Program-made: the position numbers and the translations under genes
From: Acanthacorydalis orientalis
Taxonomy: Eukaryota > Arthropoda > Insecta > Megaloptera > Corydalidae
Length of the DNA: 64,000 bases
Reading direction: 5' to 3'
Assembly (NCBI GenBank): GCA_034766995.1
Contig: CM068315.1
Location: forward strand, 46,773,162-46,837,161
Notes under the pieces: generated by a model
Told to the model about the DNA's origin: nothing
The model's database searches: none
What the model saw: only the letters and a program-made list of their open reading frames with translations
In this document: one piece after another, positions 48,998 through 61,339 of the stretch
Layout of the letters: each line of letters opens with the position of its first letter
How positions within the stretch are numbered: position 1 is the stretch's first letter

Positions 48998-51076
48998 GTG
49001 TGTGTGTGTGTTTAATTGTAAACGTAAAAATGTCCGTAAAGTATTTTGTCGTTGTACATTGAGTTGCTTCTTCTTAAAAATATGAATAATCTTTTATGTT
49101 ACAAAATTTTATAATAACTATTTTTTTCTCATAATTAAAGTAGTTCAAGAAAAACATTACTTATTATTTTTGTTCTTTCGTCAAAATCACATATTAACAA
49201 ATAAACACGTTATTATTTATGTTTGAATTAGGAATAAAAAAATGTCATTGCTATCATGTATATTTTTTCTTGATTAATTTGTTTAAGTTTATAAATTGTT
49301 AAATATATATATATATATATAACAATTTATTTTTTATAATTGTTACATATGTAAATATATATAACAATAAAATATAATTTAATTTTTATAATTGTTATAT
49401 ATATATATATATATATATATATAATGATAATAAATAAATATTTGTTTTGGATTAATGAATTAAATACGCAGGTTTCTAAAATGTAACACCAAGTTTAGAA
49501 TTTATTTTTTTACATTTTTAATAAGCTTTTAAAGTAGTTGTTTCAAAAAATATCATTTAAAATATTATTTTAATGAAGTAATTTAACGAATACTTTCTGA
49601 GCTGTTAATTACGGCTAGTAAATTAGTTATTGTACATTATACAGGGCTGTATTGTCAAAAAAATATATGTATTTAGTACCACATTAAAAATTGTCATATA
49701 TGTTAATCCTGTAAATTAAACATCTTATTTATTTACAACATTTAAAAGTTTTTATTTTCACATGTGATACTCATAGAAATGTTGTATATCTATTTAGTCA
49801 TGTATATATAATATGATTTTTTGAACAATTCCTACAAAATACAGTACGTATTAAAAAACTGAAGAACTGATCCTTTTGCATTTAATTGTGATATACAAAT
49901 AATAATTAGTGCGGAATACATGTTGAATTGTTGCTGAGGTTTTCTAATCAGAATACTTACAATACAAAATGGTCCTTGTTTTTAAATCAAAGATGCTCTG
50001 CAAAAAAAATAATTTTAAATATTTAATGTTAAGTGTATATGCATAATATTTATTATACAGTTGGGTATTTTTTATAGTCAGATATGTACAAAAGATTCCT
50101 TTTTTATAAATCAATACATAGGTTAATTAAATAATTAATTTAAATATGTGCACATATATATATATATATGTATACATGATGGTATTTTTTATGTTATCTT
50201 CAACAACTTGTATGTATTTATGTATTAAATATGAATAATTATATGTAAAAAAAAATATAATTGAAAATCCTATTATTAACCAAAGTTTGGCAATGAAATT
50301 TATCGATAAAGATGTTATTTTAATATTTACTTTCATATTATTTCTTGTTTTCAAATTTGTTTAGACTATCAATAATTGTACATTATTTGTTAACAATGAA
50401 TCAATTATCGGTAGACCAAATTGTAATTTGGTTTTTATTTCAAGTAAATAAAAATGTTTTATTGTGAAATGTGTAAATATGTTAACACATATTTAATTAT
50501 GTATAAACATTAATGACAATACATATATTCACGATTTTATGTTGCATGTATTTTGTCTATGAAGAACAGATTTAAGGAAAACGAAAATTATTAAAATGTG
50601 TATTCAGTTATTTTGAAAATAGGATAAGCTTCGTGAAGAAAGTGAAATCATGTATTTTTTTTAATTTAATAAACACGTTGAATAAATTGTTTTATAATTA
50701 TATATATATTTATATATATATATATATATGTATGTATGTAGGTACGTTCATTTATATTATTATTCTTTGTTTTGTTGTATTCGATATATTTGTATACGCA
50801 AGCAATGTAATTATAATGTGTTTGTAAATTAGTAAATGTTAATTATTTTTGTAAAACCTTAATGTATTATCAATATATTTTTAATTTAATAAAAATAAAA
50901 AAAAATGTAAGAAAAGAAAAACAAGATTATGGTCATGCACGACTGCGAAATCGTTTACATATAATAACACTTTTTATTTATTTATTTTTTCACGAAAAGA
51001 GAATTATCATAAAATGATTAATAACCGAACGATTTTCGCATGCAACGTGTTCTAATTAATTTTGTTTTTGTTTCAG
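48494..51076. other. 2.6-kb inter-exon region, no gene seen
   Basis: (CA)n(TA)n(TG)n at about 48949-49010, TA tracts at 49303-49320, 49398-49423 and 50699-50730. The frame around 48781-49062 is a microsatellite translation and not credible. Confidence 0.6.
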
Positions 51077-51489
51077 CGGAGGATTTGTCTCAGTTATCTC
51101 GATACAACAGCCACTGGGACAACTGGACCCATCATCTAGCGCTGCCAATGGTCTTATTTAGAGAAGGTGGCATGAAAATCAAAAACGTGCCACGTTCGAT
51201 GACACAATCTCCCGTAGACAACAATGATTTCAAATCCTTGAAAATATCGAAATCGCCGCCGTTAGGTTTTGAGTGTAACGCGTGCGGTCGTTATTATAAA
51301 CTAAAGAGCTCGTTACGTAACCATCAAAAATGGGAGTGCGGCAAAGAGCCACAATTCTCATGTCCATACTGTGTTTATAAAGCAAAACAAAAAATGCATA
51401 TTGCTAGGCATTTAGAACGTATGCACAAGTGTGAAGTTAATTCGATGGGAATTAATATTAAGAAAGAAAACACTACTACTAATATATAG
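51077..51489 (+). CDS. lola: lola alternative 3' terminal exon 15 (AEDLSQ type), longest single-exon variant
   Basis: Acceptor AG 51075-51076 (tgtttttgtttcag), about 137 residues, stop at 51487-51489. A linker of about 70 residues (AEDLSQLSRYNSHWDNW...) is followed by finger 1 CNACGRYYKLKSSLRNHQKWEC, C-X2-C-X12-H-X4-C, helix L/S/S/N. The linker is GKEPQFS. Finger 2 is CPYCVYKAKQKMHIARH, C-X2-C-X12-H-X4-H (HLERMH), helix Q/M/H/R. A roughly 20-residue basic/Thr tail follows. Third codon positions are markedly GC-richer than in neighbours (runs such as gagtgcggcaaagagcc), which fits strong constraint. From memory, the RYYKLKSSLRNHQKWECGKE finger is a deeply conserved lola form. Finger 1 helix residues equal those of exons 8 and 9. 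The opposite-strand frame is a shadow. Confidence 0.95.
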
Positions 51490-54400
51490 ATTACACTCTT
51501 TTTAATTTTTATTGTTTCTTCTATAATTATTTGTACATTTAAAATGAAAACAGCTGATTTCTTTTTTCCCATACAAAATATGTTCACTTCAGTCCAGATA
51601 AGAGATACTACGAAAATGGGCTCGACTTACTTGCAAATTCTGTACTGCGAAAACATTTGACCTTAAATTCCTTTGTTATTTAACACGCTGCATAAGAACT
51701 ATAATTATAACTGAAATATTTAATAATTCTATGATAAATACACGTACAAAAATATTTTTCAATTACCATTGAATTTAGTGTACTTATATTGAGTGCATAT
51801 ATGTATTAAAAATTTAAAGTATTTTCTGTTTGTAAAAATTAAAGGAAATTAATTGCACATTTTTGAACCCTTATTTATCCAAAACTCATCATCATTTCTC
51901 TTGACACGTCCAAAAATAAATTATGTGCTTCCTTGAATACATAACTTAAACATATGTATGTAATTATTAAAAGTTTCGATTAATTTCAAAATTCCGTTAA
52001 GATTTAACTAACAATTTCATTTATTATAAATATTTAATTCTGATATTGCTTTGACTCTGTAAAATATTACGTCTTTATTTCAAATTTGATTCGATATAAA
52101 TATAAACTTTGTATTAGATATGGACTATTTTTTAAACATTTGTGCGCCGTGTTTGCTTCGTAAATATTTTTTTTATAACAATAATGGTTAATATTCATGT
52201 AATTTTTCATATAAATAATTTCAAAAGCACGCACAAATTTTTTGGAGATTCAGTAAGTTATGTGTAAGGTATCTTTTAATTTATGTATTGTAAAAAAAAA
52301 TTGTTTCTCATTTGTAATGAAGGCTCATTTTCATAGAAAATCCAATATACTACAGGTTCGTTTTTTTGGCATGTTATCGAATGATATATTTCGTAACTTT
52401 AGTAGTCCTTTTTATTGATTATTTACATTAGACATTTTTATACATATTTTTTTACTTTTTTACTGCCTGTTTAATATATAAGTTTGTTTATTTTAGTAAT
52501 TAGTTAAGATATTTTACAAAAAATATATGTATACACATAATATTAATCAATACTCTATTCATTTTGCAACACAGTTACTTCTAAGACATCGTAAATACAT
52601 TAGGAACGTTTGATTTATTTTGGTTAATATTCAGTCATAATCTCAACATACAAACTTTAAAGTAATAAATTTATAAATAAATAAATGTGATCAATATTCC
52701 TATTAGATTAGTAATAATTGTCCATTTGATTTCTTGTAACCTGCAATGATCTCTTTAAGTAAGCCATCGTCTGTGCCTTTGTATATTTATATATATATAG
52801 ATATGTTATCTTTTATTATCTATTGACGGTTACAACAACAAAAAAGACATACATAAAATTATCAATTTAACAAATATTATTTGAACTCTATATTAACCTT
52901 GTTATAATGGTTAAAAGAAATTGACTAGACATTAATTTTTTAATATATAATTTTATCAATGCAATCTCAGGTATGATGCAAACCCATATTGTATCTCGTT
53001 TAATAAAAGATACGAAATCTGAACAATTATTATAGTTATTTACTAGATGCAGGGGTGGTTTAATAACTCAATAAAACAAACAGCATTTTAGAAAGTTATT
53101 TGATCGATAATAGAACACACAAACTGCACTATTTAAACAATACCTCGCAAGTTTAATCGTTTTTCGTGCGTAAATTTAATAAACGCTGTCGTAAGACTGA
53201 TTCCATTTTTTTTTTCTTAAAATAATTTTTTTCTCAAAATATCAACATTTAATAGTTCTTGTGTTTATCATATAGATTTGTTTTTTTTTGCACTTCAGTA
53301 TTTTTTTACTTCATGTGTTTATTGCATCTTTCAGAGCATTTCATAAAATAACTTTGAAATTTATTTTTACTCGTCGAATAATTCTAAATAACTCGAATAG
53401 ACGTCATATAAGAAACAATTTTTCAATTTTATTAAATGCACAGTTTTTTTTTGACATTTTATGTTTGTTAATAATAAAACTGTCCTTTTTAATATAGCAA
53501 TTAATTCGATATAGAGGAATAGGATAATAAGAAGTACACATTTTTATTAGAAAACACGTATATAGAGCCCTGAAAATTAATTAGTTTATAAAATGTTTAA
53601 AATATTAAATTTTTAAATTTTCAAGACAGTAAAAAATATGTTTGTTTTTTCTATATTTGAAACTTATCGAATAAAAATTTGAAGCGCATCCAAAAGTAAA
53701 CTGCGTTTTGGTTTTAAAAAAATATTTTTGTATACAAATTACTATTATCAAAAGTTGAAACTTTCTTTAAGGTACTTTATCATAATTGTTCCCTAAATTG
53801 AGACATTTATTATATCGAGACACACTTTTTTTTATTATATATCTTCGTCGCTGAAGTGTGTTATCAATATTTTGATACAATAGTACACAGCTGTTTTTAT
53901 ATTATTATTTATAATCGATCTGCTGTTAAAAATCTCCGGTCCGAAATTACTGGATGTGAGATCGAGACCCTAGGTCGAATATTTGAAGACTTCCTATTGA
54001 AATTATTTAAGCAGTTCGTGTATTTGAACAAGTGTAGTCATGCGTTTTCATGATCCAAAAAAACTTCAAGCCTGTCATTTGTTATGAACTGCTTGCTATA
54101 ACTTCTTTAGAATCTCATAGTAACTTCATAAACTCATCGATCTATCTCATAATAACCGTGATTTTCAATTATTCATCTTATCTTAAATACAATAGCGAAC
54201 TTATACTCAATGTTATGTGTTAAAGTATTACTCAGTCAGAATGTATGCGATCAGAACTTACTTCTGGATACGTCTTATACTGTAATAAAAATGTGAAGTA
54301 AATAAAATATGCGAAAGGTAGTCCTTTTTATTTGATTTTACTCGATTGGTATGTTTTGTGTTACACACAATAATTTACAACGCAATTAGTAAACACACTT

Positions 54401-54708
54401 TATGTGAAATTACTTTTTAATTTATTAATACAAGTTCTTGACTTCATAAATTCAGATTCTTTTTCAGAACACTACTGTTCGAATTAATATTATATTAAAA
54501 ACATCACTCACGACAGTGTCTCATGCTAAAAGACATTTCTCATTATTATATATTTTGTGTACATTGTATATAAACCTTAAAAGTTTGTACGTTCTATTTT
54601 AATTAATAAGAAATTAAATGTTGTTTTTAGTTAGAATGTATAACTTACATTAAACCACTCTTATTAAATATGTATACATAATTTTTGTCTTATGCATACA
54701 TACATACA

Positions 54709-54748
<40 letters not shown>

Positions 54749-57700
54749 GTATGTAAAGTGTAGAATTGTTATCACTTTTGTATATTGTGCCTTATAAAAT
54801 ACTTATATCTTTGGATTTCTAAGTGCCTTCAAATGATATACAAAAATCGTATACTTTTTCTATTTAATGTTAAAATATATACAGTCTTGTACATTTTTAC
54901 GTATTATATGAATAGTTTAATCGAAATACTAGCATGTGTATTAAGATTGTAAAAAAAAATGAAAACAGTGCCTTGCCATAGGATTCAATCTTTTCATTCG
55001 TATAGATATTTAGTAGAATTCTTACTGTAATCCCAATTTTCGTCCAAATTGTATTTTTTTTTTTTACAATCTACGATTAATTAGTGGTCTGTTTACGACT
55101 ATATGTATGAAAATTGAACGCAAATTGTGACCACTGTATGAAAACTGAAATAAATATGTAAAATAAAATAAATGAAGAATTGACATCTTCTGTAAGTGAT
55201 TGAAAGTGTTAAAAAACGATCATGCTTTTGTCGGTGGCAGGAATGCTTGGTGCAGGTGATACAACATAATAAACCGACATTTACTATTATTTACTATTAT
55301 GTAAGCTTTTTTAATTACAAATAATACTCATATGTTATAAAATGTATTCCTATAGTTTTTAATTTGATTTAAGTTATGTACATTTATAAGTTCCATTTTA
55401 TGTAATGCCCATTATGACACGAAAAGAACCGTGTATACACGTATATTATCCTTTATTAATATCTGGGACGTATATTTTTTAATCTAGAGTTACTTATACT
55501 ATTTCAAAGAAATTACCGAGACTTGTATTTTACAATATTTGTTCATTTATATTTGTACCTATTTTTAATATTTCTAGGTTTTTTTTAAAAAAAAAATAAT
55601 TCAGTTCATATTTTATCTGTAATATTCTGAGATATGTTTGACAGTAAATATTTTATAAATGTATTTAATATTTAAGTGAAATCTTAGTAAACGTTAGTAA
55701 TAATCTGGCTGTGCTCGATAAAAATATTTTTATTTAGTAAATAAATAGTCGAAGAATTTATTTCCATTTTAAGTGTATTTTTTGGAGTGAAAACATACTA
55801 AGATTTCACTACTTTTTTCTAAAAAAAAAATATACATTTTTCTAATAAAACTTAAGGACGATTCTAATAATGTTGTTAATATTTTAGTAACTGTAGTTTA
55901 AAAATGTATGTCAATACAGTCGAACGATATTTATATTTTTGGAAAGAACTCGCTAAGTAAATACAATACTAGACTTTATAATTTGATTTTAGGATAAAAA
56001 TTGAAATAATGATGCGATTTAGTATCAGTGATTTGAAAACGATGTGATAACAATGTAATTTTCATGGTATTTTGGCAGTTCAAAATCAATTTATATGTAA
56101 GTCATTTAGAATATTGAAAATGAAATTTAAGTTCGCTGCACAAAGAAGTAATAATTCATTAATTTCATTTAGCGGTTAATCAATTATCATTTTTTTTTGT
56201 AATAATTCATTATATTGTAGTTTGATTATTTAATTGTAAACTTCATTTATCCGTACGTTTTGGAAAAAACCTATTTGAAATGTATGTAATTCTCTTTACA
56301 TACAGATTAGCTCATTGATGAAACATAATTCTGAACAAATTGGGGTATAATTTTATTGGTATGATACAAATAACAATTGTGAAGTTTTTATAGGTATTGT
56401 CAAATCAATTTAAGCAGTATATAAGTGCTTCATTCTGAGGTAGCAGGTATAATGTGTATAATTCAAAAAATATATATTGCTAATAAAAAAAAATCATATT
56501 GATTATGGAAATATTTTATAAATTTAAAATAAATACATACAAAATAACTGGAGTACAATTCATTCTCATTTGTATTTTATTCGGATACAATGTGTTTTTT
56601 ACCTACTCTTTCCTTCTCATCATGTAAACGTCTGAATGTTTTTATATACAAAGAGAAACTTTTTCTCATTGTTTTACATTCGCGCAACTAAAAAAAGAAA
56701 CATCTTAATGATTCAGAAAAAAAAACATTATTTGTATTGTCAAATCACTTCATGTTTAATATGAAAAATAAATGTCTATTTGTTTAACAAAAGTAGTAGT
56801 ATTTAACATAGTTTATTTTATTAACCACGTTTTTGATTTTTTAATATTTGATTTGTTATTAATTCATATACAGTGTTTAATATTTGCTTGTATGAAATTC
56901 AGTTTGTGTAATTTAAAACTAAAAAGAGTGTTTGTAAATGTACATTTATGCACAGCAATGTTAAAATTTATAATATTGAACTTTTATTAATTATTTATTA
57001 TTTTTTAGTTTCAGAATTCAGATCGCCAAAAAACGCCTATTGCTATATTCAAAATGTTTCTGTACATAATTGGAGTTGTATTTAATTGTATCTCTACCTG
57101 TTTGTTGCTGTGGGATACAAACTTCAAATCTATACTTTTTTTAAAAAAAATCAAATGAATCAGAGGTTAATAAAAATGACATTTTATATCGTTAAAAATA
57201 CGTATGTCTATATATTTTCTCTGTGTTTATTTTTCATATACTTTGTTAAAAGTTTGATTTATATAACAATAATAAGAATATTAAAATCATATATTTTGAA
57301 TATCGATGACTATTCAATATATACATATAATTTGTAATGTAAGTAATAAATTTAAAAAAATATAAATTAAAATGCTATACTGAAAGTTTAAAAAACTGTA
57401 CTTACTACTAAAAATTTGTATTAATTAATAAGTAAAGAGTGATTTTATTCGAAAAGAATCACTTCTTAATAAATTGTAAAAAAAATATATATGCAAAGGT
57501 GCACATTCCTTCGTTACTATTTTTTAAAATAATATGAACCGTTAATATATTAAGAAATTGGTACTCATATTATTGAAAATAATTAAAAATGAAACAAGTA
57601 TTATTGAAAGAAGTATTTAATTTTTTTTATTTGAATATCATATATATATTAAGTTTTAACAAAAAAAAAGTAGTAAAGAAGTGTCTGTAAGTAATTATTA

Positions 57701-57852
57701 TTATGCTTAAATATTAAAATTACATTTTTTAAATAGGAAAAATATATGTATTTTATTTACAGAATTTGTTTACAGGACGTACAACAAAAGAATTTTGAAT
57801 GCCGATATAACAAAGTTTTAATTTCAGTAATAACATTCCATTTATTTTTCAG
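51490..57852. other. 6.4-kb inter-exon region with a mariner relic
   Basis: The largest gap in the array. It holds a TA tract at 54714-54742, a mariner transposase relic on the minus strand (53750-54180) and an acceptor at 57014 followed by a short in-phase frame (see findings). Frames at 56772-56990 and 57086-57337 are hydrophobic, T-rich and unconvincing. Confidence 0.6.
53750..54180 (-). mobile_element. decayed Tc1/mariner transposase fragment
   Basis: Reading the minus strand from about 54180 down, the frames carry in order NDRLEVFLDHENA, a degraded HDNARPH signature, then EVFKYST*GLDLTSSNF (degraded HPPYSPDLAPSDFHLF, the block with the third catalytic Asp), then FSDEDI and RYNKCLNLGNNYDKV, the typical mariner C-terminus. 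Several frameshifts and stops separate these pieces, so it is a pseudogene covering about the C-terminal half. A plus-strand frame here (53856-54053) is a shadow of this relic. Terminal repeats were not found. Confidence 0.7.
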
Positions 57853-58091
57853 GTTTTCAACAACAATCCTGGACACTTCCAAATACGACATTAGCCGAGA
57901 ATGGTGAACTAAAAATGAGATGCGATGCTTGTGCAAAAACGTATTCTACCAAAGAGAGTTTAATGCGCCACTTGAGATACGTTTGCGGGAAAAAACCATC
58001 GTTTAAATGCATGATTTGTCCTTACGAAGCATATTATAAGTTCAATTTAAAGAGACACTTAAAAGTGAAACATAATATAGAAGTGACATGA
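57853..58091 (+). CDS. lola: lola alternative 3' terminal exon 16 (GFQQQS type)
   Basis: Acceptor AG 57851-57852 (tccatttatttttcag), about 79 residues, stop at 58089-58091. A 23-residue linker (GFQQQSWTLPNTT...) leads to finger 1 CDACAKTYSTKESLMRHLRYVC, C-X2-C-X12-H-X4-C, helix T/E/S/R. Ala replaces the usual Gly after the second Cys, and Val replaces Glu before the last Cys. The linker is GKKPSFK. Finger 2 is CMICPYEAYYKFNLKRHLKVKH, C-X2-C-X12-H-X4-H, helix Y/F/N/R. The tail is NIEVT. Finger 2's end resembles that of the exon at 7182 (HLKVKHxIE). AATAAA lies at 58151-58156. Confidence 0.93.
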
Positions 58092-58744
58092 TTGTACACT
58101 TCTTTCCAGTTTTACTACCAAACTACAATTTATCAACAAATGTTCATTAAAATAAAATTGTACAATAAATTATTATTACTACAAACATGACTATAATTTA
58201 TATGTTCTTACAAACATAAACATTTATGTATATATGACTAGACATGTATATATGTTTATTTTTCGTTATTTTTTTTACTGACTATGCGTGGTTGTTACCT
58301 GTTTTCATTCGATTAATTTCTATGTATGAAGAAAGTAATATTAAAATTATAAATATTTTTCAAATTATTTTTTTTATATTATTTAATTATTGTTTTCTCA
58401 TATTAATACAGGGATTGTAGATAAATGGTTCAGATTTAAAGCAATATTCAGCATTGATCATTTCAACATTATGAATAAGAAAAGTGTACGATGTTGGTGT
58501 TTGAAGTTTTATTTTTTTTATGACAAAGAATATAAACCACAAAGCCATGCTTATGATTGTTGTTCAAAATATTTTGAAACATGAAAATGTGCAAGAATCA
58601 TTTTTGTGCGAGTGAATATATATATATATACAAACACATACATACACCTGTATACACACATATATGCGTATGTTGGGTGAATGTATATAAATAAAAATCT
58701 TATAAATTTATTTCGTTTTTCGGTTATTTTTTTTTCTTTTTTGT

Positions 58745-59100
58745 TTCTCCCAGTTTGCCTTTCAATGTGGGAGCGGTCTCGGTCCATCTCGTCCATCCAT
58801 CTCTGCTACTGGTTAATTTCATCATCTGCATAGTGCAAGCTGCTTATGTATCCCTCGTATATAGTTCTTGGTCTCCTTTTTCCTCTTCTACCTTGAGGCC
58901 TTGCTCACTTTACTTTCCTCATTTGATCTGCATGCATGCCCATACAACTGTCTCTCTTCCAGAATATATTTTATGGCTCCTATCTCCAAGCTTTACCTAA
59001 TCTCTCATTCCTTATGCAGTCTCTTCGTGTTTTCCCTGCTACTCATCGCAAAAACTTCATTTCTGCTGCCGTGATTCATCCTGCGGCTTTTCAGTGATGA
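58745..59100 (-). mobile_element. decayed non-LTR retrotransposon C-terminus
   Basis: This block is GC-richer than everything around it. On the minus strand, frames read ITAAEMKFLR*VAGKTRRDCIRNE and, after a frameshift, LEIGAIKYILEERQLYGHA. This is the order AEMKFLRRV.G.TRRDRIRNE...LG.EPI..YIEERQLRW.GHV seen downstream of the reverse transcriptase domain in insect RTE-like elements. Stops and frameshifts show it is dead. Short open frames on either strand here are by-products. Confidence 0.7.
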
Positions 59101-59161
59101 TATATTAAATTTTTGATTAATTTGATCGGTGTTATTATTTGATGTAGTTTTTATATTTCAA

Positions 59162-59376
59162 CTAGTATATAGCCTGTCAAAATTGACAGGAAAATATAAA
59201 GAAGCATTAAAAGAAAAAAAACTGTTTATTGGTTTTTACAACATAATGTATTTAAACATAAAAAAATATCTAAGAACGATTTAATGAATTAAACTTGAAA
59301 CCTATAAGCGGACAGAGCAAACATTTCTCGTCACCATGGACTTTGTCCTGAGGACAAAATGACGAGAAGTGTAGGT
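59162..59376 (-). mobile_element. Helitron-like non-autonomous element, copy 2
   Basis: Reverse-complement partner of 3204-3404. Shared blocks include ctcgtca ... gacgagaaatgtttgct, caggtttcaagtttaattca-like sequence and the end gctatatactagt. The 3' hairpin is perfect here (cctgtcaa/ttgacagg) and the CTAG end abuts T on the element strand. The two copies differ at many positions, indicating an old insertion. Confidence 0.6.
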
Positions 59377-59629
59377 TTGTTTATATAAAAAGTATTTCTG
59401 AAAATATATAAATATTTGTATTTTTTACATTTTAGTTTCTAAATTTATGATCTTTAAATACATTTGTATGTAATTATTTTTAAATATTTTAATCAATTAC
59501 CACAAATCTATATAAAAGAATCTAATCTATTAGTATTATATTCAAATATAGTTAATGAAAATATTGACATATAAAATGAGACATTTTTCAAGTTGACCTT
59601 CATTCATGCGTATGTGTATACATACAAAT

Positions 59630-59638
<9 letters not shown>

Positions 59639-59713
<75 letters not shown>
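59639..59713. repeat. (TA)n microsatellite
   Basis: About 75 bp of pure TA after a short CA run. Confidence 0.95.
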
Positions 59714-59715
<2 letters not shown>

Positions 59716-59978
59716 TTCATCGTTTCTTGATGATTAAGCTTCAGAATTCCATTCATTCAAGAGAGAAAGAGCATGTGTATAATGTACAATGTTATATTAT
59801 TATTACTTAATGTTGGTAATTTATCAATTAAACTTTATCATAGGTATGTATATGTAAACGAAAAACTACTTATATATGAGTTAGCGACTACCCACGGTTT
59901 CGGGTATCCACGATAGGTCTTGGAACATATTACTCCTGGATACGGGATGACTACTGTGTATGTATGTATATGTGTGTG

Positions 59979-59982
<4 letters not shown>

Positions 59983-60036
<54 letters not shown>
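59983..60036. repeat. (TA)n microsatellite
   Basis: About 54 bp of pure TA. Confidence 0.95.
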
Positions 60037-60040
<4 letters not shown>

Positions 60041-60236
60041 TAATTTTGTAGAGTACAATATTATATACAATGTAATTTCATGGCTGCTACCTGTTACCTT
60101 TTTATTAGAGTAAAAAGATGAAACGGTCCAATTATTTAAAGTTAGATATTTATATTTCCTGTTTCAGAAAATGAAGAACCGTAAAAGTATTCTTAGATGT
60201 TTTAATTCAAAAATTTTTATATATATTTGATAATTA

Positions 60237-60316
60237 TTAGACCGGTAGAAAAATAATTGTGGTTTTTCTACCTTGAGATTGATATAAAAACCGCAATTAT
60301 TTATTTACCGACCTAA
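60237..60316. mobile_element. 80-bp mariner MITE
   Basis: The left end TTAGACCGGTAGAAAAATAA pairs with the right end, which read inward is TTAGGTCGGTAAATAAATAA. Both continue into ATTG(T/C)GGTTTTT, giving about 31-bp terminal inverted repeats around an 18-bp centre. A TA dinucleotide flanks each side (60235-60236 and 60317-60318), the Tc1/mariner target duplication. The TIR resembles those of the mariner subfamily common in bees and other insects (family knowledge from memory). Confidence 0.8.
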
Positions 60317-60354
60317 TATCTACAAAATTATAAGTGTGTGTATGTGTGTGTATG

Positions 60355-60390
60355 CATATATATATATATATATATATAAATACATATATT

Positions 60391-60425
<35 letters not shown>
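60355..60425. repeat. (TA)n microsatellite with interruptions
   Basis: Two TA blocks separated by an AT-rich spacer near 60380-60400. Confidence 0.9.
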
Positions 60426-60429
<4 letters not shown>

Positions 60430-60891
60430 CAAAATCAGTGTATTATAATGAATTAATCTTTGTTTTATGAAATAATTTAATTATTTTGAGGTAAGTGAAC
60501 GCATTTTTGTCGAAAATTTCTGACGTGAATTGAATATTTTATGTTGTTAATTGGTTATTAATATATATTGTGGTGATTTTTATGTATGATTGTTTTATGA
60601 AATATTTCTAAAATTAATAAGAACTTTAAATTTATTACTGCTGAGAAAATAGTTTTCTTTTTCCTTGCAGACAAAACATTTATAAAAAATCGTGTATTAA
60701 TGTTTTAGTTATTTATATTGCATATATTGTTTGTAAGTCGTTTTATTACTGTTAAAATTTGAAAAAAATCGTATTAAATTTGTCTTCAGAGTTGTATTAC
60801 GTTCTAATTAATTTTAAATATTTATTAAATCGTTCATATAAAATGTGATATAAAATAAATTTTTATTCACATATATGTATACACATGTATG

Positions 60892-60942
<51 letters not shown>

Positions 60943-61264
60943 GTTATACCAAAAAGAAAATTTTTATAAACAATTTGATTTTTTTTAACATTTAATCATA
61001 AAAAATTTTAAAGGATAGAAAGAACAGTACAATCAATTTAATACTTGATAAAATTACACATGTTATGTTTTATAATATTATCTATAGAAAATGTAAATGA
61101 ATTGTAGATTAAATGTTTCGAAGAATGAAATTGTTGTCAGTTTATAATTATTTGTTTTGTTATCAGAGTGTACAAAAAAATAACATTCATTCATAATAAA
61201 AATATGATAATGATAACACACTAGAGAAAAAATAGATAATTTAATAAATTAATGTTAATTACTG

Positions 61265-61269
<5 letters not shown>

Positions 61270-61336
<67 letters not shown>
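61270..61336. repeat. (TA)n microsatellite
   Basis: About 67 bp of pure TA. Confidence 0.95.

Positions 61337-61339
<3 letters not shown>

Noticed and set aside
51375..51587. Minus-strand frame over the end of exon 15
   Set aside because: Shadow; no domain.
53856..54053. Plus-strand frame of 65 codons
   Set aside because: Antisense of the mariner transposase relic.
58755..59074. Plus-strand frames in the GC-rich block (Ser/Leu-rich)
   Set aside because: Antisense of a decayed retroelement whose minus-strand motifs are recognisable.
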